Positions 42,735 to 54,835 of a stretch of 64,000 nt of DNA are shown in pieces (within the stretch, counting starts at the first letter, position 1; each line of letters starts with the position of its first letter). Origin of the DNA: Monarcha castaneiventris obscurior. Taxonomy: Eukaryota; Chordata; Aves; Passeriformes; Monarchidae. The stretch is from NCBI GenBank assembly GCA_026261815.1, contig JAMPIT010000174.1, positions 14,508,001 to 14,572,000 of the forward strand, given 5' to 3'. The notes under the pieces were generated by a model. The model was not told the DNA's origin. It worked only from the letters and a program-made list of their open reading frames with translations, and did not search any database. The translations under genes and the position numbers were made by a program.

Positions 42735-42751
42735 AAAAAAAAAAAAAAAAA
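42735..42751 (+). repeat. A17 homopolymer
   Basis: Seventeen A just intronic of the promoter island. On the CAMK1D strand this is a T run. Confidence 0.9.
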
Positions 42752-43268
42752 CAACTCTAACGTTTTACTAATCTTTATGCCCCGCCACTATAAATAAAAC
42801 AAATAAAGCCCAGCAACAGTTAAGCATCGTAGCTAAAACACATCCAATCCACTCCGATTATTTCTGCTCGTCTGTCCACGAATAGCTGCAGCCATCGGCT
42901 TCAGGGGAAGCGTGCAAGTCAGACCGCATTTATTTACAGTTGCACTATCAAGAAAAAGCCTTCCCCTGTCTCCTCGTTCTATGAATATTTTCAAACACTT
43001 GGGGTTTCTCCTTTTTATCGCTTTTTTGGAGGGGGTGGGGGAAGGGTAAGGGGTGATGCCGGCCCAGCTCCTGCCCCATAATTCGATTTCTCTCCGCGTT
43101 CCCAGGTCGCTCCGACTTCTTGCCCGGATGGATGCGCGGGGCGCGGAGCAGTGCCCGCGGGTGCGCAAATGCCCGCACAGAGACCCGCACAGAGACCCGC
43201 GCCCCGCGCATCCCCGGGGGAAGGGACAGCGCCCGCGCCCGCCACCGGCCCCGCAGCCGAGCCCCGCC

Positions 43269-43603
<335 letters not shown>

Positions 43604-43857
43604 CTATTTCCTCCCAACTTTCTCTTCCCCCCCCTTCCCGCCCCTTCTCTCCCCTCCTCCGCGCCCCGCTCCCCCCGCGGAGCCGCTGGCGGAGCTGCCC
43701 CGTCTCTCCGTCCTCCTGCGCCCCGCGCAGCAGCTGCGCGCACCCGCGCCCTGGGGTCACTCTGCTCCCTGACTGACCCACCCCGCGGAAAAGTCCCTCT
43801 TTTTCGCTTTGTTTGTTTTTCTTTTCTTTCTTTTTTCTGTTTGGTTTTGGTTTGGGG

Positions 43858-43881
43858 TTTTTTTTGGGTTTTTTTTTTTTT
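43858..43881 (+). repeat. T-rich tract with GGG interruption
   Basis: Two runs of T (8 and about 14) flank GGG inside a longer T/G-rich stretch (about 43800-43890) in the CpG island. It reads as A-rich on the CAMK1D strand. Confidence 0.8.
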
Positions 43882-44010
43882 TGGGAGGGAGGTCACTTTC
43901 TCTTCCCCCACCCCCGTGCGGGGCCCCGGGGGATGCTCAGCCTGCCGGGCGCGGTGCAGTGCGGAGCGGCCCCGCGGGCGCAGCGGCTGTGCGCGGTTGT
44001 TATGGCAATG

Positions 44011-44082
44011 GGAGGAGGAGGAAGAGGAGGAGGAGGAGGAGGAGGAGGAAGAGGAGAAAGCGGAGGAGGAAGAAGGAGGAGG
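44011..44082 (+). repeat. (GGA)n purine microsatellite
   Basis: About 70 bases consist almost only of GGA with some GAA and GAAA interruptions on the plus strand. It sits upstream of the CAMK1D start inside the CpG island, in the opposite orientation to the purine tract of the leader. Confidence 0.9.
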
Positions 44083-44189
44083 CAGCCCCGCCGCTGCTCT
44101 GCTGGCGCTGCCCCTCCTGACTGAATGAAGATAATTCGCATTGCACCAAAACCACGCACGTCAAACGGGAGGGGAGGGAAAGCAGCGAG

Positions 44190-44255
44190 GGGAAAAAAAA
44201 ATAAAAAAGGAAAGCCGGGGGAAAAAAAAAAAAAAAAAGGGAAAATTAAAAAGGC
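44190..44255 (+). repeat. A-rich low-complexity tract
   Basis: Runs of A, the longest 17 bases at 44222-44238, are broken by GGG and TAAA. No target duplication or SINE body was seen next to it, so it is treated as low complexity. Confidence 0.8.
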
Positions 44256-44300
44256 ACACCACAAGCGGCCGTGCTGCCTGGACGGGCAGTGCGCGGGGCC

Positions 44301-44334
44301 GCGCTGGGATGCGCTGGGATGCGCTGGGATGCGC
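44301..44334 (+). repeat. 10-base tandem repeat, unit GCGCTGGGAT
   Basis: Three perfect head-to-tail copies occupy 44301-44330 and a fourth partial copy begins GCGC. It lies inside the CpG island. Each unit contains one CpG. Confidence 0.9.
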
Positions 44335-45944
44335 GGGGGGCAGCGGTGCCCACCTGCCTCGCACACGCACACACAGTGCTGGGATGCAAGAACTCATCCC
44401 TCAGCAAGGACCAGCCTCAGCCAGCACAGCCCTCGGAGGGCACCCCAGGAGGGGTCAGGCAGCCCGGGGCCGGTGATGGCACCGCGCAGCCCCGGCGAGG
44501 GGTCCAGCCTGGCCCCGAGCCCACCCCGTGCCCACCCCTGGGCGAGCCGGGCACGGCTTCGGCCTCTCGCACTGTCACACACACGCGTGGCTGAGATTAC
44601 TGCTAAAAGCAGCTTTTTCTCAGCGACACTGAGACCTCTAGCGTTGTCACATCGGGCATGGGCTGAGCTCTTATGCGTGGTGACAAGCAGGATTCGTCAG
44701 ACATCAGAGAAAATGATAGTCTACACTAACTGAGATGTTTATAGTTAAGATCTTTGGGCTTTGGATTTAGAATATGTAAGGCACTAAAAAAACGCCATTC
44801 TTTTGGGACTCCTAAGTTAGGTGACTAAATCAGAGGCTTTGCTGTTGGCAATACAGGCATTCCGGTGCCTCAGGGGCAGCCCCAAACCTGACCAGCTCCA
44901 AACCTGATCATCAAATCAGGACCTGAAAATAAATCCAAATACAAGGAGCTAAATAACATTTACTTTAAAACAAATGTAACTGTATGCACTTTACTGTTTA
45001 ACATGTATTATGTCTTTCAACAGATGCCTTCAAATCCTGTTTTGGAAGCTGATTTTCCAGATTTCTTACCATTTATGAGCAGAATTTACAAGGCGTCAGC
45101 TTGTGAGACTTCGCCTGGGTCTGGGCTAAGCTGTGCCTCTCATCTCAAAGGGGCTGTGGCAGAGGTGGGCATTCATAGGTAGGTGAAAGTGTGAACCTGG
45201 AGTACAGGTTGGGGTGTTTGGTCAATGCTACCCTCTGCTGGGCAGAGCCGCTCGGCTTTGCGTGTGCCAGCTCCCGTGGTTTATTACTGCACTCCCCTGA
45301 TGCTTTGGTGGCTGTCCACCCTCATGGACCACCCAAACAGCTTGGGCTTTCCTATGAAGGATGTCTGTGTGTTGTCACAGCATGCACTTTGGAACAGGTT
45401 TCCTCCTGCTCTTGACTTACTCCCATCTTCTCACCACCCTCAGGATTTTCTTTTTTGCATGGTAAGTACAGTCTACTCCGGGATAGTGCCAGCAGGAGTC
45501 CCCAGGCAGCCTCACAACCCCACGGCATCCCTGGGAAATGAAAGATGTGACTGGCCTAAAAACATGCGGCCGACTACCAAATCCGAGTTGCCCTTCAAAC
45601 CCCAGCACCGTGACATTTTCTCTCTTTTTCACATGTAAATCACTTGCTATTAGAAATGCCATGCTCCTGCCCTCAGGAGAAGATTGACAGAGTGTGAGGC
45701 CAGAAAGGGCAAGTGTGATGGTCTGCCCTGACCTGCAGCATGGTGGAGGTCAAGGAGCTTCATCCATCCAGAATACAAGCATCGTAACTTGTGGCTATGA
45801 CATCCCAAAACCATCCACCACTGTTATTTATGACACCACATTGGTCCCTACAGCATCAGGTTAAATCTCACTGCACAGACAGCATCATCCACTTCTCCAT
45901 TTCCACTTTCAGCGAGCAAAACTTTTACTTAAAATTGCTCAAAT

Positions 45945-45990
45945 CCTTGGCAGTGCCTCAATTTCTCAGCATCAAAATTGCGTAAAATCT
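45945..45990 (+). mobile_element. Possible MIR-like fragment
   Basis: TTGGCAGTGCCTCAATTTCT followed by CAGCATCAAAATTG resembles TGTGCCTCAGTTTC plus CATCTGTAAAAT of MIR. It is short enough that chance similarity cannot be excluded. Confidence 0.3.
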
Positions 45991-46041
45991 AAGTTCTATT
46001 TTCCTTATTTAACCTACACCTTTAGTATCACATGAATGTGC

Positions 46042-46064
46042 TTTTTTTTTTTTTTTTTTTTTTT
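46042..46064 (+). repeat. T23 homopolymer
   Basis: Twenty-three T in a row upstream of CAMK1D. No retrotransposon body was recognised beside it. Confidence 0.9.
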
Positions 46065-49000
46065 GTGATGAAATAACTCACATTTGAAGTAACTGGTAAT
46101 ATAGAAGTCTCTGGAGCCATTACAGTTTTAATGAGAAGTGTAGGAGATGCTTCTATTAGGCAGGGACCACTGGCACAATAGACCGTAAAAGCCCTTTCAA
46201 AGTCATTACAGTCTGTCATGTCAGGCTGAATTTAGGGAGTCTGTAATCTTGCTTGATTGACAGGCTCCTGCAGAGCTATTGTAGCTATTTGAAGAACAGG
46301 TATTTCTAAAAAATTTAAATCTTACGTGGAAAGTTCTCTGTGGAGTGGCTGCGAATAGCAGGGCGTGCTGCAGCTGCGGGGCTCTGCACGGCTGCATTCA
46401 GTGTTTAATTGCACACAACCTGATTACCAGAGCAGTAATAGAGCGGTAAAATGAAATGCACAGAAATGCCAGTGTTAAGACTGACAATAAAACATCAATT
46501 CAAGCCCTTTTAGTGGCTGCACAGAGGCCATCTCTCATTACCTGGGCACGCTCTGCAGCTCTGCCAAGGGCTGTGTCAGAAAATGGCTAATGAGCAGCGT
46601 GGCTGACGTGTGTTTCAAACAGCCACACAAGCTGCACGTGCACCCAACCACTCCAGGCAGCAAAACACCAAACCCTTACACTGCAGATGGACAAGTTCCA
46701 ACTTTTTTTTAAAGCCTTCTCTGGAAATACTGTAAATTTAGGAGAGAAATTAAAAATCAACTTCTATATGAGCTATTTTATTTCAGGATAAAAAGATAGG
46801 ATTTTTGGGGTAGTATTTGAAACTGTATTTATACCACTTGGGTCCTTCCAGCTGATTTTGGGGCTGGTCATGTGTGGTACAGCTGCACTTGGCCACGTTC
46901 ACTGCTGACCCTTAATATGGGCACTGTGCAAACCACACTGTCATGAGCATAAATAGAAGAGTCATGTCTGTTTTTCAAGTTTTTCCACTGGCAACCTGGT
47001 TTTCCTGTGCTTAAATACTGTAATATCAGACCTCTTTCCCAGCGTCGTTTCTGAGTCATACAATATAATCTTCCTTTCCAATTACAAATCAGCACTATTG
47101 ATGCTTTTCTGCAAGAACATCAGAAACGTGTCAGTGGCTCAGCTGCTGAAGTCCAAGCCCAGGAGATGAGCACCCACATGTCCATGGCCATGTTTAGGGT
47201 TAAAACCTCACGTTCAAGCTGTGGAGCAGCATCGGTGTAAAGCAAACAGCACTCGAGCCCACAGCTGTTCTCTGCTGCCTTCACTGCCACGTAGCAACCT
47301 CAGATAGTGGGTTTTCTGCTTATGACAGAAAAAATTTGGGCCAGCCCCAGTGAGAAGGTGGATTATTGGTGTCACACACACATAGGAGGAGGCAGGCTTT
47401 TTAGGGCTGGTCTGCTCCCGCGGGCAGTGATCACAACACTGTCGTACACGATGCAGGCCTTGGCGAGAAACTCAAAGCAAAATGACATCTTGGATGCTTC
47501 ATAGCCTCTAGGACAAGCCTCAGATGAAATAAAATCCTGGGGCAAGGCATCTTCAAATTTGGCAGCACGTGTCTTAATTTTTTGAGATGCCAGGTCTGAC
47601 TAGCATGGTAATAATTCCATCCAAACTCACGGAGTTTCCTGGCATTTCCAATGGTGGGAAGGCTGCAGCTCCAGCCCATGCCCCATTTGGAAATTTGGAG
47701 GAAATCCTCTTGGGTATTATGCTGAGTCATGAGAAAATTAAATTATTACAAGATTTGCCTAGCATAAAAGAGAGAGACAAAATTGCTTCTCTTAAATGAC
47801 AATTTCAAATGTTTATTTAAATGAGAAAATTGCTTCTTTTTTTTTTAAAAAAAAGGCTCACTGCTATTTCTTTAATGGGATAGTAATTCAAAAAACTGCA
47901 CTTGGAAAGGTGCACTTTGATAGGGCCCCACAGGTTTTGGATTTTCACCAGAGGTGAAACTTGTGGTTATGGTTGGGTTTTAATGTTTTCCAGATTAGTT
48001 TTGACATCACAAGTTCAGTACAGAAAATGATAAACTTTGCTCTAAGAATGTCCACAACAGAGGCTGAACTTGCTGCCGCTGTGCCAACAGCAGTGCTCCT
48101 TTGAGCTAATTTAAGATTTCTCAGTGATTTTAGGGGACTTTGATTTGGTCTGTACATCAAGAGGTTGCATGGTAAGAAAGGAACACAAACCCATTCTGAA
48201 AGAGAGACTTCTGCCGGTCTTAGGTACATGGTGGTTCGTGGATTTTGAGGGTTAAATATAATCAATGTCCTTCCACCACCTTTAAGCACATTAAAGCTTT
48301 AGATCAGTTTAAGCTCTCTGAGATGACCTAAGGCCCTTGCTTATCTTAGATAGGTAAAACATTGTCCTAAAACATGCAAAAGCAAGGGAGAGAAGATGAT
48401 ACATGGTTGTTGCCATTGCTACTTTTTTCAGCCGGAGGAGGGAGTTTAAATTGCCAGCAGGTTTTTAACCATGCCCGTAAAGAGGAATGAGCAAGAGCTG
48501 ATGTAGACATGAATCTTCAACCTGCAATTAATTGCCTGAAGACCATCTGGTGCTTGGTTAAGCTCCCATGTGCTTATATCACTCGTGAGGTTTATAGATA
48601 CCAGCCAACCTCTAATTTGCCTTCTCTTCCCTGGTTTTATTCTCATCAGAATAAGCCTCAGAAGTTAGAGGACAAAAGTTTTGACAACATGAGGCTGCTT
48701 GTTTCGCTTTGGAAGAATTGCTATATAAGAGAATAATAACCAGGCTAAACACATCACTTAGAGTCTGCTGTGCCATATGTGCATTGCAATAAATCTTTAA
48801 ACCCAGGGTCGTAAATCACGGTCACATAAAAGTGTAGTGGGAGGAAAAAAACCCTATCACTGCTGAAGCAGAAGAGAGAGGAGTAACAAGGTGGTGCAGA
48901 TGGATGTGGGCAATGGGAGAGCTGGCAGGAGACAGACAGGGAGCAGGGAATAGATGAGAGATGGGCAGGACAGAGGGGGGAGGGACAGGAGATGTTCCCA

Positions 49001-49454
49001 GGGACAAAAGTTAGAAAGGGCAAAACCACACACCCCGCTCAGTTCCTGGTGTTGAGCTCTGTAGTCCCAAATATTGGTGTTTCCCTGGTGCCAAGCACCC
49101 AGGGTGAAATCACTGACCAGACATTTCATAGCCTTAGGGAGCTGCATGGCCAACACAAACCCTGCTCACACACCTCCTCTCTCAGTCCCTGAGCTGAGGA
49201 GCTGGAGGTTTGGCTCGGGATCCAACAGGCTGCACTTCATCAATGAGATAAGTACTGGTAAAAATGAGAACTGGATCTTTCTCCAGTTAATTTGGCAGAA
49301 TTGACTTAGCACATTTGGTTTTTGAGGGGAATACTGAGTTGGGACTTCACATTTCCAAAATTTGTATTTAAAGAATATTGGGTGATGAAGTAAGGACTGA
49401 GAAGCTGCAAAACATCAAAAAAGCAAGGTTCACAAAGACTTCCAATTTAACACT

Positions 49455-50068
49455 GTAGAATCATTGAAATTGGAAAATACCTTTAAGATCATTGAGTCCC
49501 AGCACTCCCAAGGCTACCACTAAGCTATGTCCCCAAATGCCACATCTACAGGTCTTTTAAATACCTCCTGGGCTGGTGACTCAACCACTTCCCTGGGCAG
49601 CCTGCCCCAGTGCTTGACAACCCTTCTAGTGAAAGAATTTTTCCTAATATCGACTCTAAACCTCCCTTGGCACAACTCGAGGTCATCTCTTCTTGTCCTG
49701 TCCCATGTTACTTGGGAGAAGAGACTGACCCCAACTTGGCTACACCCTCCTGTCAGGGAGTTGTAGAGGGCAGTAAGGTCACCCCTGAGCCTCCTTTTCT
49801 CCAGGATAAACACCCCCTCAGCTGCTCCTCATCAGATTTGTACTCCAGACCCTTCCCCAGGTCCGTTCCCTTCTCTGGACCTGCTCCAGCCCCTCAATGT
49901 CTTTCTTGTTGTGAGGAGGCCAAAACTGACCCCAGGATTCGAGGTGTGACCTCATCAATGCTGAGTACAGAGGGACAATCACTGCCCTGGTGCTACTGGC
50001 CACACTAATGCTGATACAGGCCAGGATACCCTTGGCCTTATTGGCCACCTGGGCCCACACTGATGACA
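49455..50068 (-). mobile_element. CR1 LINE, 5'-truncated, C-terminal ORF2 and 3' end
   Basis: On the minus strand the translation gives [28 protein letters not shown] and [15 protein letters not shown], then after a frameshift [39 protein letters not shown] and LPREVVESP. These are the characteristic last 170 residues or so of CR1 ORF2. The 3' tail ends with an AATGATTCTA-like sequence near 49455. It is the best preserved transposon in the window, yet it has a frameshift and no full RT, so it cannot be autonomous. Confidence 0.92.
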
Positions 50069-50375
50069 AATACAGGTTTGCTTTGTTTTTGTTTGTTTGG
50101 GTTTTTTTCTCCAGGATTTCTCCCTCGCTCTGAACAGTTCAGCACAGGAAATTCATCTGCACAGCAAAGGAGCTGCCCAACAAGTTCTCCTTCCTATTCC
50201 TGCTGCCCCACACAGGGCACTCAGGATGGATCTGCCCTGGGAGACAGGAACAAGCCAGCGTGAGCTGTGCTTCAGGCACACCAAGTGCAGCAAAACGCTG
50301 AGTGCTCGGGAAGATCAGATCCCCGGTGCTGCAAATCGAGCACCCAAAATTAGCAAGTGTGTTTGATCATTTTGG

Positions 50376-50680
50376 CCTTAATCTCTGTGTGGCTCAGTTC
50401 CCCAGCTGGTGATATCGCAGCAGCGCTGTGCAGATAAACGCATTAATATTGATCAGACGCCGAGGCTTCACAGAGGCGCTCGCGAGGAAATTAATGTTGA
50501 ATGCAGCGTGCGGTTTGAGCAGCGTGTGTTAATGTGGCCTGGAGCAACTCGCCAGATTAAAATAGCCCCAAATGATAGGTGATCAGATAATTAAAGGATG
50601 CCTCACATTTGATGTGCACAAAGGCCCACATTGTGGCTGTTAATTCTGGTATTTCCTGGCTCCCGAGAATTTGACTTTAC
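50376..50680. promoter_or_regulatory. Candidate distal enhancer upstream of CAMK1D
   Basis: This unique stretch combines an isolated cluster of CpGs (GATATCGCAG, GACGCCGAGG, GGCGCTCGCGAGG, GCAGCGTGCGG) with homeodomain-like sites (ATTAATATTGATCA, AATTAATG, AGATAATTAAAG) and two TGATCA palindromes. There is no reading frame of note. The left edge resembles a MIR piece (AATCTCTGTGTGGCTCAGTT). Retained CpGs in an AT-rich setting suggest constraint. Enhancer function is inference. Confidence 0.35.
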
Positions 50681-53554
50681 AGCCTGACTGTCTTCTACAA
50701 GTGGGGTCAATAGCCCATACCCTCAGGAAGGGAGGATTATCTCTCTCTGCACCATCTTTATGCATATGCCTGTTGGTCTTCTCCGCCCCCAACAAATTTT
50801 GACTTTTGTACCCATTCCTTCACAGACCAGCCCAAAAAGAGGAGTCGACTGAAAATAAGTAATCATAGTAGAGAGAAGAGATCCAGTTATTCATCCCTGG
50901 AAAGACATGTTGCTTTGTTTGGACATGAGGGAGCCTGCAAGTGCAGAAGATGACACAAGTGTGTAGGATGTGGGGCTTGGGTAGTTTAGCTGCCCACTGC
51001 ACTGTTCTTATGTCCAATGGATCATCAGGGAACTTGGCTTGTGAACCTCAAAATGGTACTTAGAGGCCAGATACTACTGCCTGTGAAGCACTCAGTAGTC
51101 ACAGTTATGCTGATTGGAACCATGGAAGAGCCTCCCTTCCCTCTCCAGCCTGTCCCATGCTTGCACTGGGTCCACATTCACCCTGAGGATGCACCACACT
51201 TCCTTAGCTTCATGTGATTTTGCTGTTAAGGCTGTAAATGTACTAAGAGCTTTCATCTTCCTGAGCTTGATGTATTTATCTGAGCCATGTGAATGTTGCA
51301 CCAACACAAGTCACTTCCAGGGATCACAGGCCAGACTCATACCCTGCAAAGGAGGTGCCCTATTCTGGATGTTGCCTCCACTTGCACCAAGGAGAAATGT
51401 CGATAGCCTCCAGTACCATCTCACCACACCAGTGGAGTCAGATAATAAGAGTGGAGGAAACAAAATTAAATGACAGAGGCAGGGGAAGAAGATATGGAAA
51501 ACCATTCACTTGCCTGCGAAGTAATCACTTTTTTCATTTAAGCAGAACACTCAGCTATCTTTTATATTGTTATTGGTAAGGTCCTCTTAGAAGCTGGAAA
51601 TTAATTTTTTTTTTATCTCCTCATTTTCTCTTTTTCCCATTTGGTGAACATTGCTATTTTTCCGGGTTTCTCTCAGGACTGAAATGAACTTGACTCATTT
51701 TGTTCTTTCCTTCCACAGACATTAATGTTGCTGAATAACGACGGGAAAAGGAGGTTTGCTAATTAACTTTAGTCACCACATTAAGTCCAGGCTGACACTC
51801 ACACGCAAGGAGCAGCACAGTGCCAGCAGCCAGTGATGGGCACCTGGGACAAGAGCCAGAACAGAGTTCTGTTGCCCAAATCAACCCAAAAGAGGTGCTT
51901 TAGTTTTATTAATGGGCAGATGCCCCATCCCAATATGTTATTTAGGGCTGCAACAGGATTACATTGCAGGATGACAATGGAAATGCAACAGAAATGTTCC
52001 TGAGTATATCCTGTCCTCTTCCAGCCCTGAAATAGCTGAGTGGACCTTAGCAGGCCATGGGAAGCTGGAGATCCTCAAATCCAGGGTGGGACAAATTAAA
52101 AGCCATGCAAAGTTTGGGGGAAAAAAGATAATGGGTGGAGAGGACCTGTGTGAGAAATGGGACCCACTGGCTTGGAAGGGAAAAGCAGAGTTTCACATAA
52201 GCACGAGCTTGTTCCAATCTGAATTTCTATTCTTTACATAAACATGATTTTGCAATGGGTTTAGGCCATGTCCTAGTGCTCCCTGGCGGACAAGCCCAAA
52301 TTCAGTGGGTGCTTCAGAAAAAGCAAGAGGGCTTCATTCCTCCAGAGCAGGGACACCAGGACTGCCCCAGGCTGTGCCTGGAGCTCAGCTCTTCCTCCAT
52401 GGTGGGTAAATATCTGAACCCAAACTTGCCCGCTGGGTTGACAGAGGACAACTAACACAGGTGATAATCCTGTTCACAGGACAAGGCATTACTCGAGGAG
52501 TAGCTGTAAACCTGGGATGAACTTTTGGATCTAGGCTTAATCATTGTCTTGCTCTGCACAGTCCCCATCAGCAAACAAGCGATGGAGCTGAGCCGAAGCT
52601 GCTCAAGGGCTAAATCCGTGCCCTCCACTCTTTGCAAGCCATACTCCATTTACACAACATAATTATCAGATGAGCTGCCAGGCAAAGAAGAGATCCAATT
52701 TTGCAATTGTAGCCAAAAGCCTCATTCACTGCCAGATCTGAAAAGAGAAGTTGCCTGTGTTTAGCAAAATCAAACATTTTTTGGAAAGTTTTACTGGAAT
52801 CCCTGGCTTTCAGGATGCTGGGGCCAGTGTCAGCTGGTGAGATTCTTGCAACTGTCCAAAATTGTGCCTGCTGGGTTGTGAGCAGACTGTGAAAGGATCT
52901 CCAGAGGGTGGGTTATGCAGAGTTTGATGGTGAGGGAAAGGGTTTTCGTGGAAAGGTGAACCTCATTTTTCAGAGCTGTGTAACTCAGCTGGAAAAATGT
53001 GCTTTCACCTAATTGTTGTGAAAGGTACAGCCCCACCAAGGTTGTTACAAGGTGTTTAATCAAACCTGTGTCTCCAAGCCTTGTACCACAATGCAGGTGT
53101 GTCTTTCTCTGATGGAACTGGAGTTAACTTTGTGCTCTTCGAAAACTCATTTAATTGAATGGCATGTTTTAGGCACTCTCCCTTAATTAAACCTGCATGG
53201 GTGTAAAAAGTGAGGAAAGCCAGAATGCTTTATCCAACTTTGCTCCTTTAATTTAGCAACACCCGCTTTTGCCCCCACCATCAAGATGCCAAACTGTCTC
53301 TCAAGTCACCTATGAGCTGAATGACGCCTTCACAGGCTCTTTTTTTGCCTGCCTTCCCTCATCTCACACACATGCACGGGGCTATGAGCAGTGTCTGCTG
53401 TGCACACTCTGCTCTACCAGCACATCAAACCCCAGTAGCTTTCACAAAGAGGCTCCTCACTTCAATTTTGTAGCAATTTCTGCTGGAATATGATGGTCTC
53501 TGTCCTATTTGCCACCAAGACTCTTGTCTTGATTTATCCTTGCTGCATGTTCTT

Positions 53555-53620
53555 TGATAAGCATCATCCTCCTCATTACTGAGGGAGAAACTGAGGCGCA
53601 AAGAAGCTGGTGGCCTCATC
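53555..53620 (-). mobile_element. MIR-like SINE fragment
   Basis: ATCATCCTCCTCATTACTGA, then GGGAGAAACTGAGGCGCAAA and GAAGCTGG, match the reverse of the MIR 3' part. The fragment is short. Confidence 0.5.
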
Positions 53621-54815
53621 ATCCATGTCACTGGCATGTTTTAGTCTGGTTTAGTCTCACTGAGGCTCATGGGCCTCAACACCACCCTTCATGGACACCT
53701 AAAACTATGTCATTCTGTCCATGTCTCCAACTAAAACAAAAGCCTGGTGTGAATGTTACATCTCTCACCAGCTGTTCTTCCATCTCACTCTACTTGAGAT
53801 TAATTAAGCAGTGGTGCCTCACGTCTCTCCGTGGTTTCTGTGATGTGCCTGTGAGGCTCCACGGCTGGGCTGGGGCCTGGCTCTGTGCAGGAGAGGCGAG
53901 CCAGATCTCATGGAAAGTGAGCATCAAAGCAACTCTGGAAAGAACCAGGAATCACTGGGCAGGAGCAACCTCCTGCCAGCTCCCTATAACCCCAGGCTGT
54001 AATTTCTCCACAAGCATCTTCCAGACAAAGCATTCAATCTGTATTCCCACCACCTCACTGTGCTCATGAGGACACTGCCTGACTCCATCCTCATACCTTT
54101 CTTTCCCTTTCTTCCTCTCCCAAATCCCAAACCAAGTCATGCTTTTTGGCTTTTCTCCACACACTGCATCTCCCAGCTGATCACCATCCCCACCAGACAG
54201 GAATCCGGCCACTCTTTGCTCCCATGGGTCGTGTTTTGAGTAGGACTGAGCTGTGTTTTACCATGTCTGTGTGTTTCCAGTGCTTGTGTGGTCAGATAAG
54301 ATCTAATCTGGGCTCTGCAGGCAGGAAAGCACCAGCTAGTGTGAGGTTTTACATTGTGCACCACCATCTTCCTCACTGAGCTTTTCCATGTAAATTCAGT
54401 CCCCTTAACTAAAAGCTCTCTGTCCTATGTGGCCTTTGTTTTGTCCCTGTTTAACCACACCTTAGAGCTTGGCTGCTGCAGAGTAAGTTCTGTCCTGGTT
54501 CCATCTTCATGGTAAGACTTCAAGTACTTGAGCAAAATTTCCCTTACCAAATGGACCTTGGTGGATATTCTCTAAGAGAGCTGAAGCATGAACCTCATCT
54601 GTCCAACTTCCTGAAGTATCAGAGCCCATTAGCTTTGGTGTCATTTGAAGCCATGGTTTGACTCGAATCCTTTCCACCCTTAGAAGTCAATGAGCAGGTT
54701 GCATTTTGGATGTCAACAATCCACTTGTCAGCTACTGTTGTCAGCTACTTCTGTGTTTTAAAAAAATCACAGAGAAAAGTGATAGTGTCCACCTGTGTAT
54801 TTATATATCGTTATA

Positions 54816-54835
54816 TGAGCATATATATATGCTCA
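54816..54835. repeat. 20-bp perfect palindrome
   Basis: TGAGCATATATATATGCTCA reads the same on both strands. The centre is (AT)5 and the flanks are also AT-rich. Confidence 0.9.

Noticed and set aside
46042..46064. T23 run as the tail of a minus-strand retrotransposed gene
   Set aside because: No coding similarity or target duplication was seen next to it.
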